From assembly GCA_934631025.1 (NCBI GenBank), contig CAKTXR010000081.1, positions 1 to 9,540 of the forward strand: DNA of 9,540 nucleotides. Reading direction: 5' to 3'. Both the position numbers and the translations under genes were made by a program. The stretch comes from an uncultured Clostridia bacterium (GTDB lineage: Bacteria > Bacillota > Clostridia > Christensenellales > Aristaeellaceae). The notes under the pieces are model-generated. The model saw only the letters and a list, made by a program, of their open reading frames with translations, was not told the origin of the DNA and did no database searches. Positions 1 through 7,246 of this stretch are shown one piece after another; the stretch's first letter is position 1, and every line of letters starts with the position of its first letter.

Positions 1-144
1 CGGGTACACGGAAAGACCTGACCGGCTCCAATTTATGGCCGGTCAGGTCGGGCTGTATAGCGATCATATCAACACGCTCCAACGTTCAGACTCGAGCCGC
101 CCCCAAGCGGCGCGGAGTCGGGTTGCAACGCGCGAAGCGGTGTG
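1..144 (-). repeat. Composite 3' repeat element, copy A (after the coiled-coil gene)
   Basis: Read on the minus strand, this starts 9 nt after the stop of the coiled-coil gene. It comprises CACA plus a 43-nt GC-rich block (98-140), a 10-nt joint (88-97), a 34-nt spacer (54-87), GCCC (50-53), a perfect 12-bp hairpin (15-49), and a tail TTTCCGTGTACCCG running to base 1. The same parts in the same order, with the same spacer length, recur at 9173-9380 in opposite orientation. The block and joint hold a smaller hairpin (89-119): GACTC pairs with GAGTC and GCCGC pairs with GCGGC around a TTGGGG loop. It is noncoding. The element may continue past the window edge. Its function is unknown; a dispersed 3'-end or REP-like repeat is inferred. 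Confidence 0.85.
15..49 (-). terminator. Perfect 12-bp hairpin with short T tail (terminator-like)
   Basis: On the minus strand the arms GACCTGACCGGC and GCCGGTCAGGTC pair perfectly around the loop CATAAATTGGA and are followed by TTTCCGTG. A GC-rich stem plus a short T run downstream of a stop codon fits a weak intrinsic terminator for the leftward operon. The T tract is only three bases, so termination is an inference. The opposite orientation has no T run at all, which favours the minus-strand reading. Confidence 0.5.
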
Positions 145-153
145 GATGGCAAC

Positions 154-888
154 TCAGTTGCCCTTGGAGACGTTTTCGATGCTGTGGCGCACGGCGTCGA
201 GGGTGGCCTGAACGTCGCGCTCCATTTCGCGCAGAATATTCTCGGCATAGCGATTGGCGCTCAGGCGCTGCTCGTTGGCCTCGGCGCGGGCTTCCTCGCA
301 CATCCTGTCGGCTTCTTCATGCGCCAGACGCACGATCTCCGACTGATCGATCATGTGGCGCGCGCGCTCCTCCGCCGCGGCGATCATGTCGTCGGCGCGC
401 TTCTTCGCGCTGCGCTCAAGCTCCTCCGCCTGACTCTGCGCGCTGACCACAATCGCGTCCGCGCGGGCGTCGGCGGCCTGAAGGCGCGTGTTCGCACGCG
501 ATTTCGCCTCGGCGATGATCTGGTCGCAGTCGGCCATGACGTCCATGGCGTGACGCACCTCTTCCGGCAGATTCGCACGGATGTCCTCCACGATGTCCAG
601 CATCATCCTTGCGTTCACCGCGCGCCGGCTGCTGTTGAAGGGAACCGGCTTGGCCGCGGTGATCTCCTCCACCAGATAGTTCAGCAGCGTCTCCAGATTG
701 TTCTCGACATGCTGATCCTCCGGCGCATCCTCGTAGACCTCTTCCTGCTCCGGCTCGTCCGGCTGATCGGGCGCGCCGGTCTGCTCCTCCTCGTCCTCGT
801 AAACCGGCTCGTCCGCCGGCTCATAGCTCTGGCCCGCGCGCTCCTCCTCGCGTTCATCCTCATAATATCTGTTGTCCTTGTCAGCCAT
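154..888 (-). CDS. Coiled-coil protein of the clostridial 'ATPase-like' family next to coaD
   Basis: 244 aa. Residues 1-60 are very acidic, rich in E, D, Y and P, and probably disordered. Residues 62-118 hold a short conserved-looking region (VPFNSSRR, then an IRANLPEE stretch). Residues 120-238 are an almost unbroken Ala/Glu/Arg-rich helix typical of a long coiled coil. There is no signal peptide, membrane segment or Walker motif. From memory of the family, proteins of this shape beside coaD in Clostridia are often labelled 'ATPase', 'ATP synthase subunit B-like' or DivIVA-like by coiled-coil similarity only; no enzymatic role is evident. A scaffold or cell-envelope/division role is possible but unproven. 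The ATG at 888 has AAGGAG 9 nt upstream. It is the last gene of the leftward operon, 35 nt after coaD, and is followed by repeat element A. Confidence 0.88.
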   Translation of the reverse strand: MADKDNRYYEDEREEERAGQSYEPADEPVYEDEEEQTGAPDQPDEPEQEEVYEDAPEDQHVENNLETLLNYLVEEITAAKPVPFNSSRRAVNARMMLDIVEDIRANLPEEVRHAMDVMADCDQIIAEAKSRANTRLQAADARADAIVVSAQSQAEELERSAKKRADDMIAAAEERARHMIDQSEIVRLAHEEADRMCEEARAEANEQRLSANRYAENILREMERDVQATLDAVRHSIENVSKGN

Positions 889-923
889 GGGTCATCGCTC
901 CTTCCGAACTTTTACAAACGTCT

Positions 924-1397
924 CTATTTCATTCGCTGCGTCAGCCGCTCGATCAGGCTCTCCGGCGCCAGGCCGTCCAGCCGCCCGCCGTGCCGAATCA
1001 CGTCCCGCACCAGCGTCGAGCTGATAAATCCATACTGCGGCGCGGTGAACAGCGCCAGCGTGTCGATATTCCCGACGTGCCGGTTGCCCGCCGCCAGCGA
1101 CGCTTCCATGCCCGCGTCGCCCTCGCCGCGAATCCCTCGCAGCAGCACGTCCGCGCCCACAGCCTTCGCCAGATCGAGCGTCAGGCCCGTGCCCGTGGTC
1201 ACCGTCACGTTTTTCAGGCGCGATACGCACTCTTTCAGCATATCCGCGCGCTCCTCCGCCGTAAACATCGGCGTTTTGGCCGCGTTGATCATCACGGCCA
1301 CCGTTACATGGTCAAACAGCTTGCTTGCCCGCTCGATGAGGTCGATATGCCCCACCGTCGGCGGGTCAAAGCTGCCTGCAAACAGCGCGTGGCTCAT
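924..1397 (-). CDS. coaD: Pantetheine-phosphate adenylyltransferase (PPAT)
   Basis: 157 aa, the normal length for bacterial CoaD. The enzyme transfers AMP from ATP to 4'-phosphopantetheine to give dephospho-CoA, the penultimate step of CoA synthesis in the cytoplasm. Visible motifs are GSFDPPTVGH at residues 8-17 (the nucleotidyltransferase T/HxGH signature), Lys41 at the E. coli Lys42 position, RGIR at 87-90, and ISSTLVR at 125-131 (the ISSSxVR-type ATP-binding motif). One oddity is the segment after RGIR: the usual DFEYE is DAGME here (94-98), so the Tyr of the canonical enzyme is Met97, while the following Glu is kept. The start codon overlaps the rsmD stop by 4 nt (ATGA), indicating translational coupling. 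The family assignment is firm. Confidence 0.96.
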   Translation of the reverse strand: MSHALFAGSFDPPTVGHIDLIERASKLFDHVTVAVMINAAKTPMFTAEERADMLKECVSRLKNVTVTTGTGLTLDLAKAVGADVLLRGIRGEGDAGMEASLAAGNRHVGNIDTLALFTAPQYGFISSTLVRDVIRHGGRLDGLAPESLIERLTQRMK

Positions 1398-1957
1398 GCG
1401 TCCGCACCGCCCTTCTCAGTCTGCTTAATCCGCACGAACGTCAGCGCCGTGTCGCGGTACTTCCGCTCGTCGACGATCTCGAAGCGCCCGTCCAGTCCCG
1501 CGATCGGCTTGTCCGCCGCGCGCTCCATGACGATCAGCGCGTCCCCGGTCAGATGCCCGCCCGATATGAGCGCGTCCGCCGCCTGAGCGTAAACCTCGGT
1601 CAGGCGATACGGCGGGTCGATAAATACCAGCGAATAGCGCCCGCTCACAGCGCCGCGCCAGTCGCCCTGAATCACGCGCGCTTTGTCCGCGCAGCGCATG
1701 AGTTCGATGTTGCGCTTCACCGCCGCGACCGCCTTTTTCGATACGTCGCAAAACACGGCGCTCTCCGCGCCCCGACTGATCGCTTCAAGCCCCAGCGCGC
1801 CGGAGCCTGCGAACAGATCGAGTACATGCGCGCCCCAGACGTCGCCGCGGATGATGTTGAACAGCGCCTCGCGCACCTTGTCCGACGTGGGCCGCGTCTC
1901 GTCGCCCTCGGGCGCGAACAGCCGCCGGCCGCGCGCCTCTCCTCCGATGATGCGCAT
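1394..1957 (-). CDS. rsmD: 16S rRNA (guanine(966)-N2)-methyltransferase
   Basis: 187 aa, the usual RsmD size. The family methylates N2 of G966 in 16S rRNA using S-adenosylmethionine during 30S assembly. Visible features are MRIIGGEARGRRL at the N-terminus, RPTSDKVREALFNI at 22-35 (a strong RsmD signature), DLFAGSG at 47-53 (SAM-binding motif I), a CD acidic turn at 70-71, and the catalytic DPPY at 114-117 (motif IV of N2/N6 methyltransferases). The start ATG shares one base with the stop of the upstream membrane-protein gene (TAATG), and the end overlaps coaD by 4 nt. The rsmD-coaD pairing is common in Bacillota and supports both calls. Confidence 0.96.
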   Translation of the reverse strand: MRIIGGEARGRRLFAPEGDETRPTSDKVREALFNIIRGDVWGAHVLDLFAGSGALGLEAISRGAESAVFCDVSKKAVAAVKRNIELMRCADKARVIQGDWRGAVSGRYSLVFIDPPYRLTEVYAQAADALISGGHLTGDALIVMERAADKPIAGLDGRFEIVDERKYRDTALTFVRIKQTEKGGADA

Positions 1958-2655
1958 TACACTTCCGCCTTCGGGCCGCGCGGCGTGCGCTGCTTGTGTA
2001 CCTTCAGGTTGCGCGCCTTGCGCTTCTTGCCCAGCGCGATGTCGTGCAGCTTTTTCTGCCTGAGCTTCGGCCCCAGCATATAACCGCAGAAGGCCGTCAG
2101 CGGCGCGATGAAGGCATAGAGCATGAACAGGGCGTTCAGCGTGCCGTTATTGACATGCGAATAGCTCGTCACAAAGGGCATATACACCAGCCGCGCCACG
2201 ATATTGGGGCGGCAGACCGGCGCGGCCTCCTGCACCGCGTCCGGATCGTAGGAGAACGCTTCCTGCTCCTCCTCCTCCGGAACGGCGGGCGCGCTCATGT
2301 CCATCACGCGCGGCGCGGCGATCAGATTGACCGTGCTCACAAGCAGGAACGGCGCAAGGCAGATCGCCAGCATGATCACGCCGGTCCTGCGGCTGAACAC
2401 CTGCTTTTTGAGCCGCTCGTCGACCGACCGGCCTTCCTTGACCTGCTTGTCGAGCGTCGCCGCCAGCGTGCAGGCCTTCTCGCCGTTATAGGCGGCCTCG
2501 TTAAACATCAGCACCAGAAACACCAGGAGCAGCGCCGCATTGAGCAGCACCGCCAGCACGCCGCCGCCCAGTCCCGAGACGAACAGCACGCTCAAAAGCA
2601 CCAGCACCGCATACAGCCCCCACGTCTTGGAGGCATACTTCAGACTGACCATCAT
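1957..2655 (-). CDS. Multi-pass membrane protein of unknown function
   Basis: About 232 aa from the ATG at 2655. I do not recognise the family. Hydrophobic segments lie at about residues 13-31, 33-51 (close together, a hairpin pair), 92-113 and 173-194. Between the third and fourth is an acidic stretch with EEEEQE. The C-terminus is strongly basic (KLRQKK, then GKKRKARN, then HKQRTPRGPK), which suggests a cytoplasmic tail near RNA, ribosomes or acidic lipid. A GTG at 2667 could extend the frame by four residues, but GAGGGG (2665-2660) lies correctly placed for the ATG at 2655 or the adjacent ATG at 2652. Its stop overlaps the rsmD start by 1 nt and it lies 39 nt after the 5-FCL gene, so it is co-transcribed. 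Function is not predictable from sequence alone. Confidence 0.85.
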   Translation of the reverse strand: MMVSLKYASKTWGLYAVLVLLSVLFVSGLGGGVLAVLLNAALLLVFLVLMFNEAAYNGEKACTLAATLDKQVKEGRSVDERLKKQVFSRRTGVIMLAICLAPFLLVSTVNLIAAPRVMDMSAPAVPEEEEQEAFSYDPDAVQEAAPVCRPNIVARLVYMPFVTSYSHVNNGTLNALFMLYAFIAPLTAFCGYMLGPKLRQKKLHDIALGKKRKARNLKVHKQRTPRGPKAEV

Positions 2656-2694
2656 TCTTCCCCTCACTCTCCCATCGAATGCGTCCGCTCATTT

Positions 2695-3258
2695 TCAGGC
2701 CTTATCCGCGCCGCGAACGTAAATCTTCTCTTCCGTAACCACCTTGTCCATCGGTATATCGCCCTGATGCTCGGGCACATGATCGACCATCTGCATCTCG
2801 TAGGCCAGCCCCACCTTCGGGCAGGCGCAGTCCTTGAGCAGCCGGTCGAAATAGCCCTTGCCGTAGCCCAGGCGATTGCCCTCGCGATCGAACGCCACGC
2901 CGGGCGCGAGCACCAGATCCATATCGGAAATCTGCGCCAGCTCGTCGGTCACCGGCTCGGGCACGCCGTATGCGCCGCGCTCCATCTTCATGCCCGCCGT
3001 CACGCGCGCGATTTCCAGATCACGCCCGCGCGTGCGGGGCAGATACAGCTGCCGTCCCGAACGCAATATCTCGCGCAGCAGCCCGCCGGTCTGCACCTCG
3101 TCGGGCAGCGCCGCGTAGCACAGTATCCGCTTCGCCTTCAGGTATTCGGCCATCGCCACGATGCGCTCGCAGATCCGCGCGGACATCTCCGCCGCCTGGA
3201 TCTTGCTCGCGTCCTCGCGCCTTTTCTTCACACAGGCGCGGATTTCTTCTCTCGTCAT
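2695..3258 (-). CDS. 5-formyltetrahydrofolate cyclo-ligase (MTHFS family)
   Basis: 187 aa, typical of the family (YgfA/YqgN type). The enzyme uses ATP to convert 5-formyl-THF to 5,10-methenyl-THF, returning stored folate to one-carbon metabolism. Visible features are the basic N-terminal helix (KKRRE, 11-15), YAALPDEV at 48-55 for the substrate-binding Glu region, GAYGVPEP at 96-103, and the signature P119 to L141 with FDREGNRLGYGKGYFDR, which is the ATP/Mg-binding loop. GLAYEMQ at 150-156 and IPMDKVVTE at 168-176 complete the family pattern. The start is 3 nt after the alr stop, with a purine-rich GAGAGGTGAAG ribosome site inside the end of alr. Translation coupled to alr is likely. Confidence 0.95.
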   Translation of the reverse strand: MTREEIRACVKKRREDASKIQAAEMSARICERIVAMAEYLKAKRILCYAALPDEVQTGGLLREILRSGRQLYLPRTRGRDLEIARVTAGMKMERGAYGVPEPVTDELAQISDMDLVLAPGVAFDREGNRLGYGKGYFDRLLKDCACPKVGLAYEMQMVDHVPEHQGDIPMDKVVTEEKIYVRGADKA

Positions 3259-3261
3259 ACC

Positions 3262-4371
3262 TTACTTCACCTCTCTGACAAATCTCTTGCCAAAGCCCAG
3301 CATGATTTCATAGGGAATCGTTCCGGCCAGCGCCGCCAGCTCGTCGGGCGTGATGTGCTCGTCGCCCTGCGCGCCCAGAAGCACCGCCTCGCCGCCCAGC
3401 GCGTCCTCGGGAATGTCGGTCGCGTCGGCCATCATCTGATCCATGCACACGCGGCCGACCAGCGGCGCGCGCCGTCCTCCGATCAGCACGTCGGCCTTCC
3501 CGCCCAGCGCCCTCGGATAGCCGTCGCCATAGCCCACCGGCAGCGTCATAAGGCGCGTGCGCCTTTTCGCCCGCCATGTGCAGCCATAGCCCACCGGCTC
3601 GCCCGCTTCGATCCATTCAAAGCGCACGGGCCGCGTTTTCAGCGTCTGCGCGGGCATGACGCCCGGGAACAGGCCGCTCACCGCCGCGCCGTAGAGCACA
3701 ACGCCCTGCCGCACCGCGTCGAAGTGATAATCGCTTCCCAGCGCGACGCCCGTGCTGGCCGAAAGATGCCGGATCGGCCGAAAGCCCGCCTTCGCAGCCC
3801 GCTCGCAGGCCGCGATGAAACGCGTCCTCTGCCGCGCCGTGAATTCGATATCACCGTCTGCGTTGGCCAGATGGCTGAACAGACCCTGCATTTCAACGGC
3901 GGGGCACTGCCGCCACATTTCCAGCAGCGCGTCGATTTCCGCGTCCGTGCGCGCGCCGATGCGGGACATCCCCGTGTCGATCTTCATGTGCCCCAGCGCG
4001 CGTTTGCCCGCCCTGCGCGCGGCGTTGTCCAAAAGACGGAGCGTTTCCGCGTCGCCCACCGCCTGAGCCAGATCATATGCAAGCTCTGCTTCGGCAATGC
4101 GCTCGTTCATCGCGCCGCCCAGCACGAGTATGGGCGCGGCAATGCCCGCGTCCCGCAGCTCTATGCCCTCGTCTGCGCAGGCCACGGCCAGCCCCCACGC
4201 CCCCGCGCCCAGCAGGCGCTTCGACACGGCGGCGGCGTTATGGCCATACGCGTCGTCCTTCACCACGGCGATCTGCCTGACCTCCGGCGCGCAGAACGAC
4301 CGCGCGATGCGGAAGTTGTTTTCAATCGCGTCCAGAGAAACCGTCAGCGTCGTCACGCTGTATGTCTGCAT
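3262..4371 (-). CDS. alr: Alanine racemase (PLP-dependent, fold type III)
   Basis: 369 aa, full length. It interconverts L- and D-alanine, supplying D-Ala for peptidoglycan. The PLP-binding motif AVVKDDAYGH places the Schiff-base lysine at Lys38. IDTGMSRIG (131-139) holds the Arg137 expected near the active site. HLSASTG (202-208) and RQGVVLYG (221-228, Arg221) bind the cofactor phosphate and pyridine nitrogen. VGYGDGYPR (279-287) gives the second catalytic base, Tyr281, and CMDQ (309-312) is the conserved C-terminal-domain motif. All key residues are present. It is the first gene of the leftward unit, with its promoter in the AT-rich region to its right. The ribosome site before ATG 4371 is modest (GAAGAG). 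No regulator gene is adjacent. Confidence 0.97.
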   Translation of the reverse strand: MQTYSVTTLTVSLDAIENNFRIARSFCAPEVRQIAVVKDDAYGHNAAAVSKRLLGAGAWGLAVACADEGIELRDAGIAAPILVLGGAMNERIAEAELAYDLAQAVGDAETLRLLDNAARRAGKRALGHMKIDTGMSRIGARTDAEIDALLEMWRQCPAVEMQGLFSHLANADGDIEFTARQRTRFIAACERAAKAGFRPIRHLSASTGVALGSDYHFDAVRQGVVLYGAAVSGLFPGVMPAQTLKTRPVRFEWIEAGEPVGYGCTWRAKRRTRLMTLPVGYGDGYPRALGGKADVLIGGRRAPLVGRVCMDQMMADATDIPEDALGGEAVLLGAQGDEHITPDELAALAGTIPYEIMLGFGKRFVREVK

Positions 4372-4430
4372 AAAAAGACTCTTCTTTCCGCGCCCGCACA
4401 GGAGCGCCCCATCTGCCTATAGCTTTTTTT

Positions 4431-4460
4431 ATTATAACTCAAAGTCAACCTGAAAGTAAA
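4431..4460 (-). promoter_or_regulatory. Probable sigma-A-type promoter of the leftward alr operon
   Basis: On the minus strand a perfect TATAAT (4436-4431) lies 18 nt after TTTACT (4460-4455), a four-of-six match to the -35 consensus. The region is sharply AT-rich against GC-rich surroundings and lies 60 nt upstream of the alr ATG. TTGACT is also present nearby but is only 6 nt from the -10 box, so it cannot serve as its -35. Confidence 0.6.
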
Positions 4461-4468
4461 TCCTTTTC

Positions 4469-4497
4469 TTGTAAATCTCTGGATTTTGCGCTATAAT
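4469..4497 (+). promoter_or_regulatory. Probable sigma-A-type promoter of the CapA-like/RsmF-like unit
   Basis: TTGTAA (4469-4474) and a perfect TATAAT (4492-4497) are 17 nt apart, the ideal spacing. The predicted start near 4504 leaves a leader of about 80 nt before the ATG at 4586. It faces away from the alr promoter; the two -10 boxes are 55 nt apart. Confidence 0.65.
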
Positions 4498-4520
4498 GGG
4501 AAGAGAAAATCCGTAAAATG

Positions 4521-4572
4521 CAGGAAACCGAGGGAGGAAATCCCCGCCCCGCCGTTTCCCGCCTGTTTTTTT
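4521..4572 (+). promoter_or_regulatory. Leader hairpin followed by T7 tract (attenuator-like)
   Basis: In the predicted 5' leader of the CapA-like gene, CAGG (4521-4524) can pair with CCTG (4562-4565) and AAAC (4525-4528) with GTTT (4554-4557), leaving a four-base bulge. GGGA/TCCC can pair inside. Seven Ts (4566-4572) follow the outer arm directly, then GGGAGG and the start codon. This is the shape of an intrinsic terminator placed between promoter and ribosome site. The stem is imperfect, so an attenuation role is only a possibility. Confidence 0.3.
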
Positions 4573-4585
4573 GTGGGAGGATACC

Positions 4586-5833
4586 ATGCCGAAGAAGAAA
4601 TCCAAGAAGGCGCTCAAGGCGCAGAGGGCGCGCGCGCGCAGAAAGCGCACGATCAGGGCCGCCGTCGAAACGATCGCGCTGCTCGCCGTGCTGCTCGTCT
4701 GCGTCGTGCTCTGGCGCGCCACGTCAAACCCCGCCGCCCCCGCGAGCGCCCCGACCGCCAGCCCGACCATCGCCGCGACTGGAACGGACGCGCCGACCGC
4801 CGCGCCGGAAGTCACCGCCGCGCCCACCACTGAGCCGACCGCCACGCCGACGCAGGCTCCCACCCCCACGCCCGAGCCGACCAGCGTCTCCATCACGCTG
4901 ACCGCCGTGGGCGACTGCACCATCGGCGGCGACATGAACGGCTCCTCCGAGGAGCGCTTCGCCGATATGGTCTCGGACGGCGCGGGCGGGATCGATTACG
5001 ACTACTGCTTTAAGAACGTCAAGTCGATCTTCGAGAGCGACGACGTCACGCTGGTCAATCTGGAGGTCGTGCTGACCGATTCCTCCAATTATTTGAAGCG
5101 CGACGACAAGATCTTCATCATGCGCGGCAAGCCGGAGTATGTGAACATGCTCACCGGCTCGTCGGTCGAGGTGTGCAACATCGCCAACAACCACATGACC
5201 GACTTCGGCGACTGGGGCATTGAAGAAACCGAGAAGCTGCTGGGTGAAAACAATCTGGGCTACTGCGGCTACGGGCGCACCTGCCTCACGGAAGTGAAAG
5301 GCGTGAAGCTGGGCTTCGTCGGCATAAACTACTGGACGACCAAAGAGGACGAAATGCGCCAGACCATCACGGATATGCGCGAAAAATGCGACATACTGAT
5401 CGTATCGATGCACTGGGGCAACGAGCTGGCCGAATATCCCACCGACTATCAGGAAAAGTGGGGGCACATCGCCGTCGATCTGGGCGCAGACGTTGTGATC
5501 GGTCATCATCCGCACGTCGTGCAGGGCATTGAAAACTACAAGGGCGTAAACATCGTCTACAGCCTGGGCAATTTCTGCTTCGGCGGCAAGAAGAACCCGA
5601 CCGACAAGGACACGTTCATCTATCAGACCACATTCACAGTGAGCCCCGACGGACAGCTCGAGAGCACCGACTTCACCGTCATACCCTGCAAGATCACATC
5701 GGTCGCCAACGAGAGCAGCAACAACTATCAGCCCACGCCCGTGACCGACGTGAAGGAAGCGAAAAAGATCCTCGAGAAGATCGAATACCGCTCCCGCAAG
5801 CTGGACAATCCGGTCAGGCTGACCGAGGATTAG
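4586..5833 (+). CDS. CapA/poly-gamma-glutamate-type metallophosphoesterase, membrane anchored
   Basis: 415 aa. A Lys/Arg-rich cytoplasmic tail (2-24) and one transmembrane segment (about 26-43) give an N-in, C-out signal anchor. A Pro/Thr/Ala-rich wall-spanning linker follows (48-100), then a CapA domain (PF09587 type, about 102-366). Visible metal and active-site motifs are AVGDCTIGGD (107-116), NLE (158-160), NNH (201-203), SMHWGNE (274-280), GHHPHVVQGIE (306-316) and YSLGNFCFG (325-333). The family is linked to capsule or poly-glutamate assembly. No other pgs/cap genes are adjacent, so the true substrate is unknown. The ATG at 4586 is chosen because GGGAGG lies 5 nt upstream; an in-frame TTG at 4571 would sit ahead of that site. 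It is likely first in an operon with the methyltransferase 9 nt downstream. Confidence 0.93.
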   Translation: MPKKKSKKALKAQRARARRKRTIRAAVETIALLAVLLVCVVLWRATSNPAAPASAPTASPTIAATGTDAPTAAPEVTAAPTTEPTATPTQAPTPTPEPTSVSITLTAVGDCTIGGDMNGSSEERFADMVSDGAGGIDYDYCFKNVKSIFESDDVTLVNLEVVLTDSSNYLKRDDKIFIMRGKPEYVNMLTGSSVEVCNIANNHMTDFGDWGIEETEKLLGENNLGYCGYGRTCLTEVKGVKLGFVGINYWTTKEDEMRQTITDMREKCDILIVSMHWGNELAEYPTDYQEKWGHIAVDLGADVVIGHHPHVVQGIENYKGVNIVYSLGNFCFGGKKNPTDKDTFIYQTTFTVSPDGQLESTDFTVIPCKITSVANESSNNYQPTPVTDVKEAKKILEKIEYRSRKLDNPVRLTED

Positions 5834-5842
5834 GAGAACGCC

Positions 5843-7177
5843 ATGCTCCCTCAGGCCTTTATCGACAATATGCGCGCCCAGTTCCCCGACGAAGCGGAGC
5901 CGCTCTTCGCCGCGCTCGATCAGCCCTATGCCGCCGCGCTGCGCCTGAACACGCTGCGGGGCGAGACAGCCGCGCTGGCCGAAATCGCCGCGCCCTTTAC
6001 GGACGGCGCGGTTCCGTGGTGCGCCTGCGGACGCTATATAAAGGAAGGCACGCGGCCCGGTCTTTCGCCGCTGCACCACACGCCGCTGTACTACATTCAG
6101 GAGGCCAGCGCCATGGCCCCCGCAGCGCTGCTAAACGCGCAGCCGGGCGAATATGTGCTCGATCTGTGCGCCGCGCCGGGCGGGAAATCCTCGCTGCTGG
6201 CCGCCGCGCTGAACGGCGAGGGGCTGCTCGTCTCCTGCGAGCCGGACAGCGGCCGCGCAAGTCTCCTCTCGTCGACGCTCGAGCGCATGGGCGTAAAGAA
6301 CGCCGCGGTGATCAACGCCTATCCCGACGCGATCGCGCGCGTGCTTCCCGCCCTTTTCGACGCGGTGCTGGTGGACGCGCCCTGCTCCGGCGAGGGCATG
6401 TTCCGCCGCGACAGAGCCAGCCGCGAGGCGTGGCAGAACGGCTCGTGCGCGGGCTGCGCGTCCCGTCAGGCCGAAATTCTCGACGAAGCCGCGAAAACGG
6501 TCAGGCCGGGCGGTCGGCTGATCTACTCCACCTGCACGTTCGACCGGCGCGAAAACGAGGACAACGTGAGCGCGTTCCTCGAGCGGCATACCGACTTTTC
6601 CATAGAGGATTTCGAGCTGCCCGGCCTGGGGCGCTCAGAAAACGGCGGCCTGCACGTCTGGCCGCACAAAGCGCACGGCGACGGCCAGTTCATGGCGCGC
6701 CTGCGCAGATCGGGCGAAGCGCCGCAAAAGAACGCGCCGAAAGCCGATCACAGACCCGCAAAGCCCGACCGCGACACCCAGCGCGCGACCGAGCAGCTCA
6801 TGGAAATCGCGCCCGGGCTGGAAAAAAGCGGCGAGATCGTGCGGCGGGGCGATATGCTCCTGCTCGTTCCGCGCGGCCTGCCCGAGCTGAGCGGCCTGCG
6901 CGTCTTGAGAGACGGCCTGCGGCTGGCGCGCGTCGGCAGAAACTACGTCGAGCCGGATCACGCGCTGGCGATGGCGCTCTTTCCCGATCAGGCGGCGAAC
7001 GCGCTCGATCTGGACGAGGAAAGTGCGCTTAAGTATCTTTCGGGCGAGACGTTCGACGCGTCGGGCCGCGGCTGGACGCTGGTCACGCACAAAAGCCTGC
7101 CGCTGGGCTGGGGCAAAATCGCGAACGGCACGCTGAAGAACCACCTGCCCAAGGGACTGCGCCGCGCGGGGCGATAG
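5843..7177 (+). CDS. RsmF-like 16S rRNA (cytosine-C5)-methyltransferase (NOL1/NOP2/Sun family)
   Basis: 444 aa. The family makes 5-methylcytosine in rRNA with SAM, through a covalent cysteine intermediate. The N-terminal domain (1-85) contains RLNTLR (34-39) and the YYIQEASAM segment (83-91) common in this group. The Rossmann core has DLCAAPGGKS (107-116, SAM motif I), DAPCSGEGMFRRD (178-190, motif IV with Cys181) and YSTCTF (228-233, motif VI with the catalytic Cys231). A C-terminal extension (about 310-444), rich in Leu, Arg and Gly, matches the RNA-binding PUA-like tail of RsmF/YebU proteins rather than shorter RsmB. The start ATG follows AGGAG, which overlaps the preceding stop codon; only 9 nt separate the genes. 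The exact rRNA position modified cannot be read from sequence. Confidence 0.93.
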   Translation: MLPQAFIDNMRAQFPDEAEPLFAALDQPYAAALRLNTLRGETAALAEIAAPFTDGAVPWCACGRYIKEGTRPGLSPLHHTPLYYIQEASAMAPAALLNAQPGEYVLDLCAAPGGKSSLLAAALNGEGLLVSCEPDSGRASLLSSTLERMGVKNAAVINAYPDAIARVLPALFDAVLVDAPCSGEGMFRRDRASREAWQNGSCAGCASRQAEILDEAAKTVRPGGRLIYSTCTFDRRENEDNVSAFLERHTDFSIEDFELPGLGRSENGGLHVWPHKAHGDGQFMARLRRSGEAPQKNAPKADHRPAKPDRDTQRATEQLMEIAPGLEKSGEIVRRGDMLLLVPRGLPELSGLRVLRDGLRLARVGRNYVEPDHALAMALFPDQAANALDLDEESALKYLSGETFDASGRGWTLVTHKSLPLGWGKIANGTLKNHLPKGLRRAGR

Positions 7178-7246
7178 AGCCGGACGGACAGCGCGTATTC
7201 AGGCGTGTACACGGCGAATGTGCAGAAGCGGCGCTTTTTGCGGACG

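Noticed and set aside
2655..2667. GTG start adding four residues to the membrane protein
   Set aside because: The GTG lacks a properly spaced ribosome site, and GAGGGG lies between it and the two adjacent ATGs, which it serves better.
1996..4422. Very long plus-strand open frame (over 800 codons) opposite alr, the 5-FCL gene and the membrane-protein gene
   Set aside because: It is antisense to three well-recognised or well-supported genes, is rich in His, Arg and Gln as expected from the reverse strand of GC-rich coding DNA, and has no recognisable domain. The same applies to the long frames opposite the coiled-coil/coaD genes (142-1428), the CapA-like gene (4724-6079) and the hydrolase gene (8207-9175).
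4571..4585. TTG start adding five residues to the CapA-like protein
   Set aside because: The GGGAGG ribosome site falls inside that extension and is correctly placed for the ATG at 4586.
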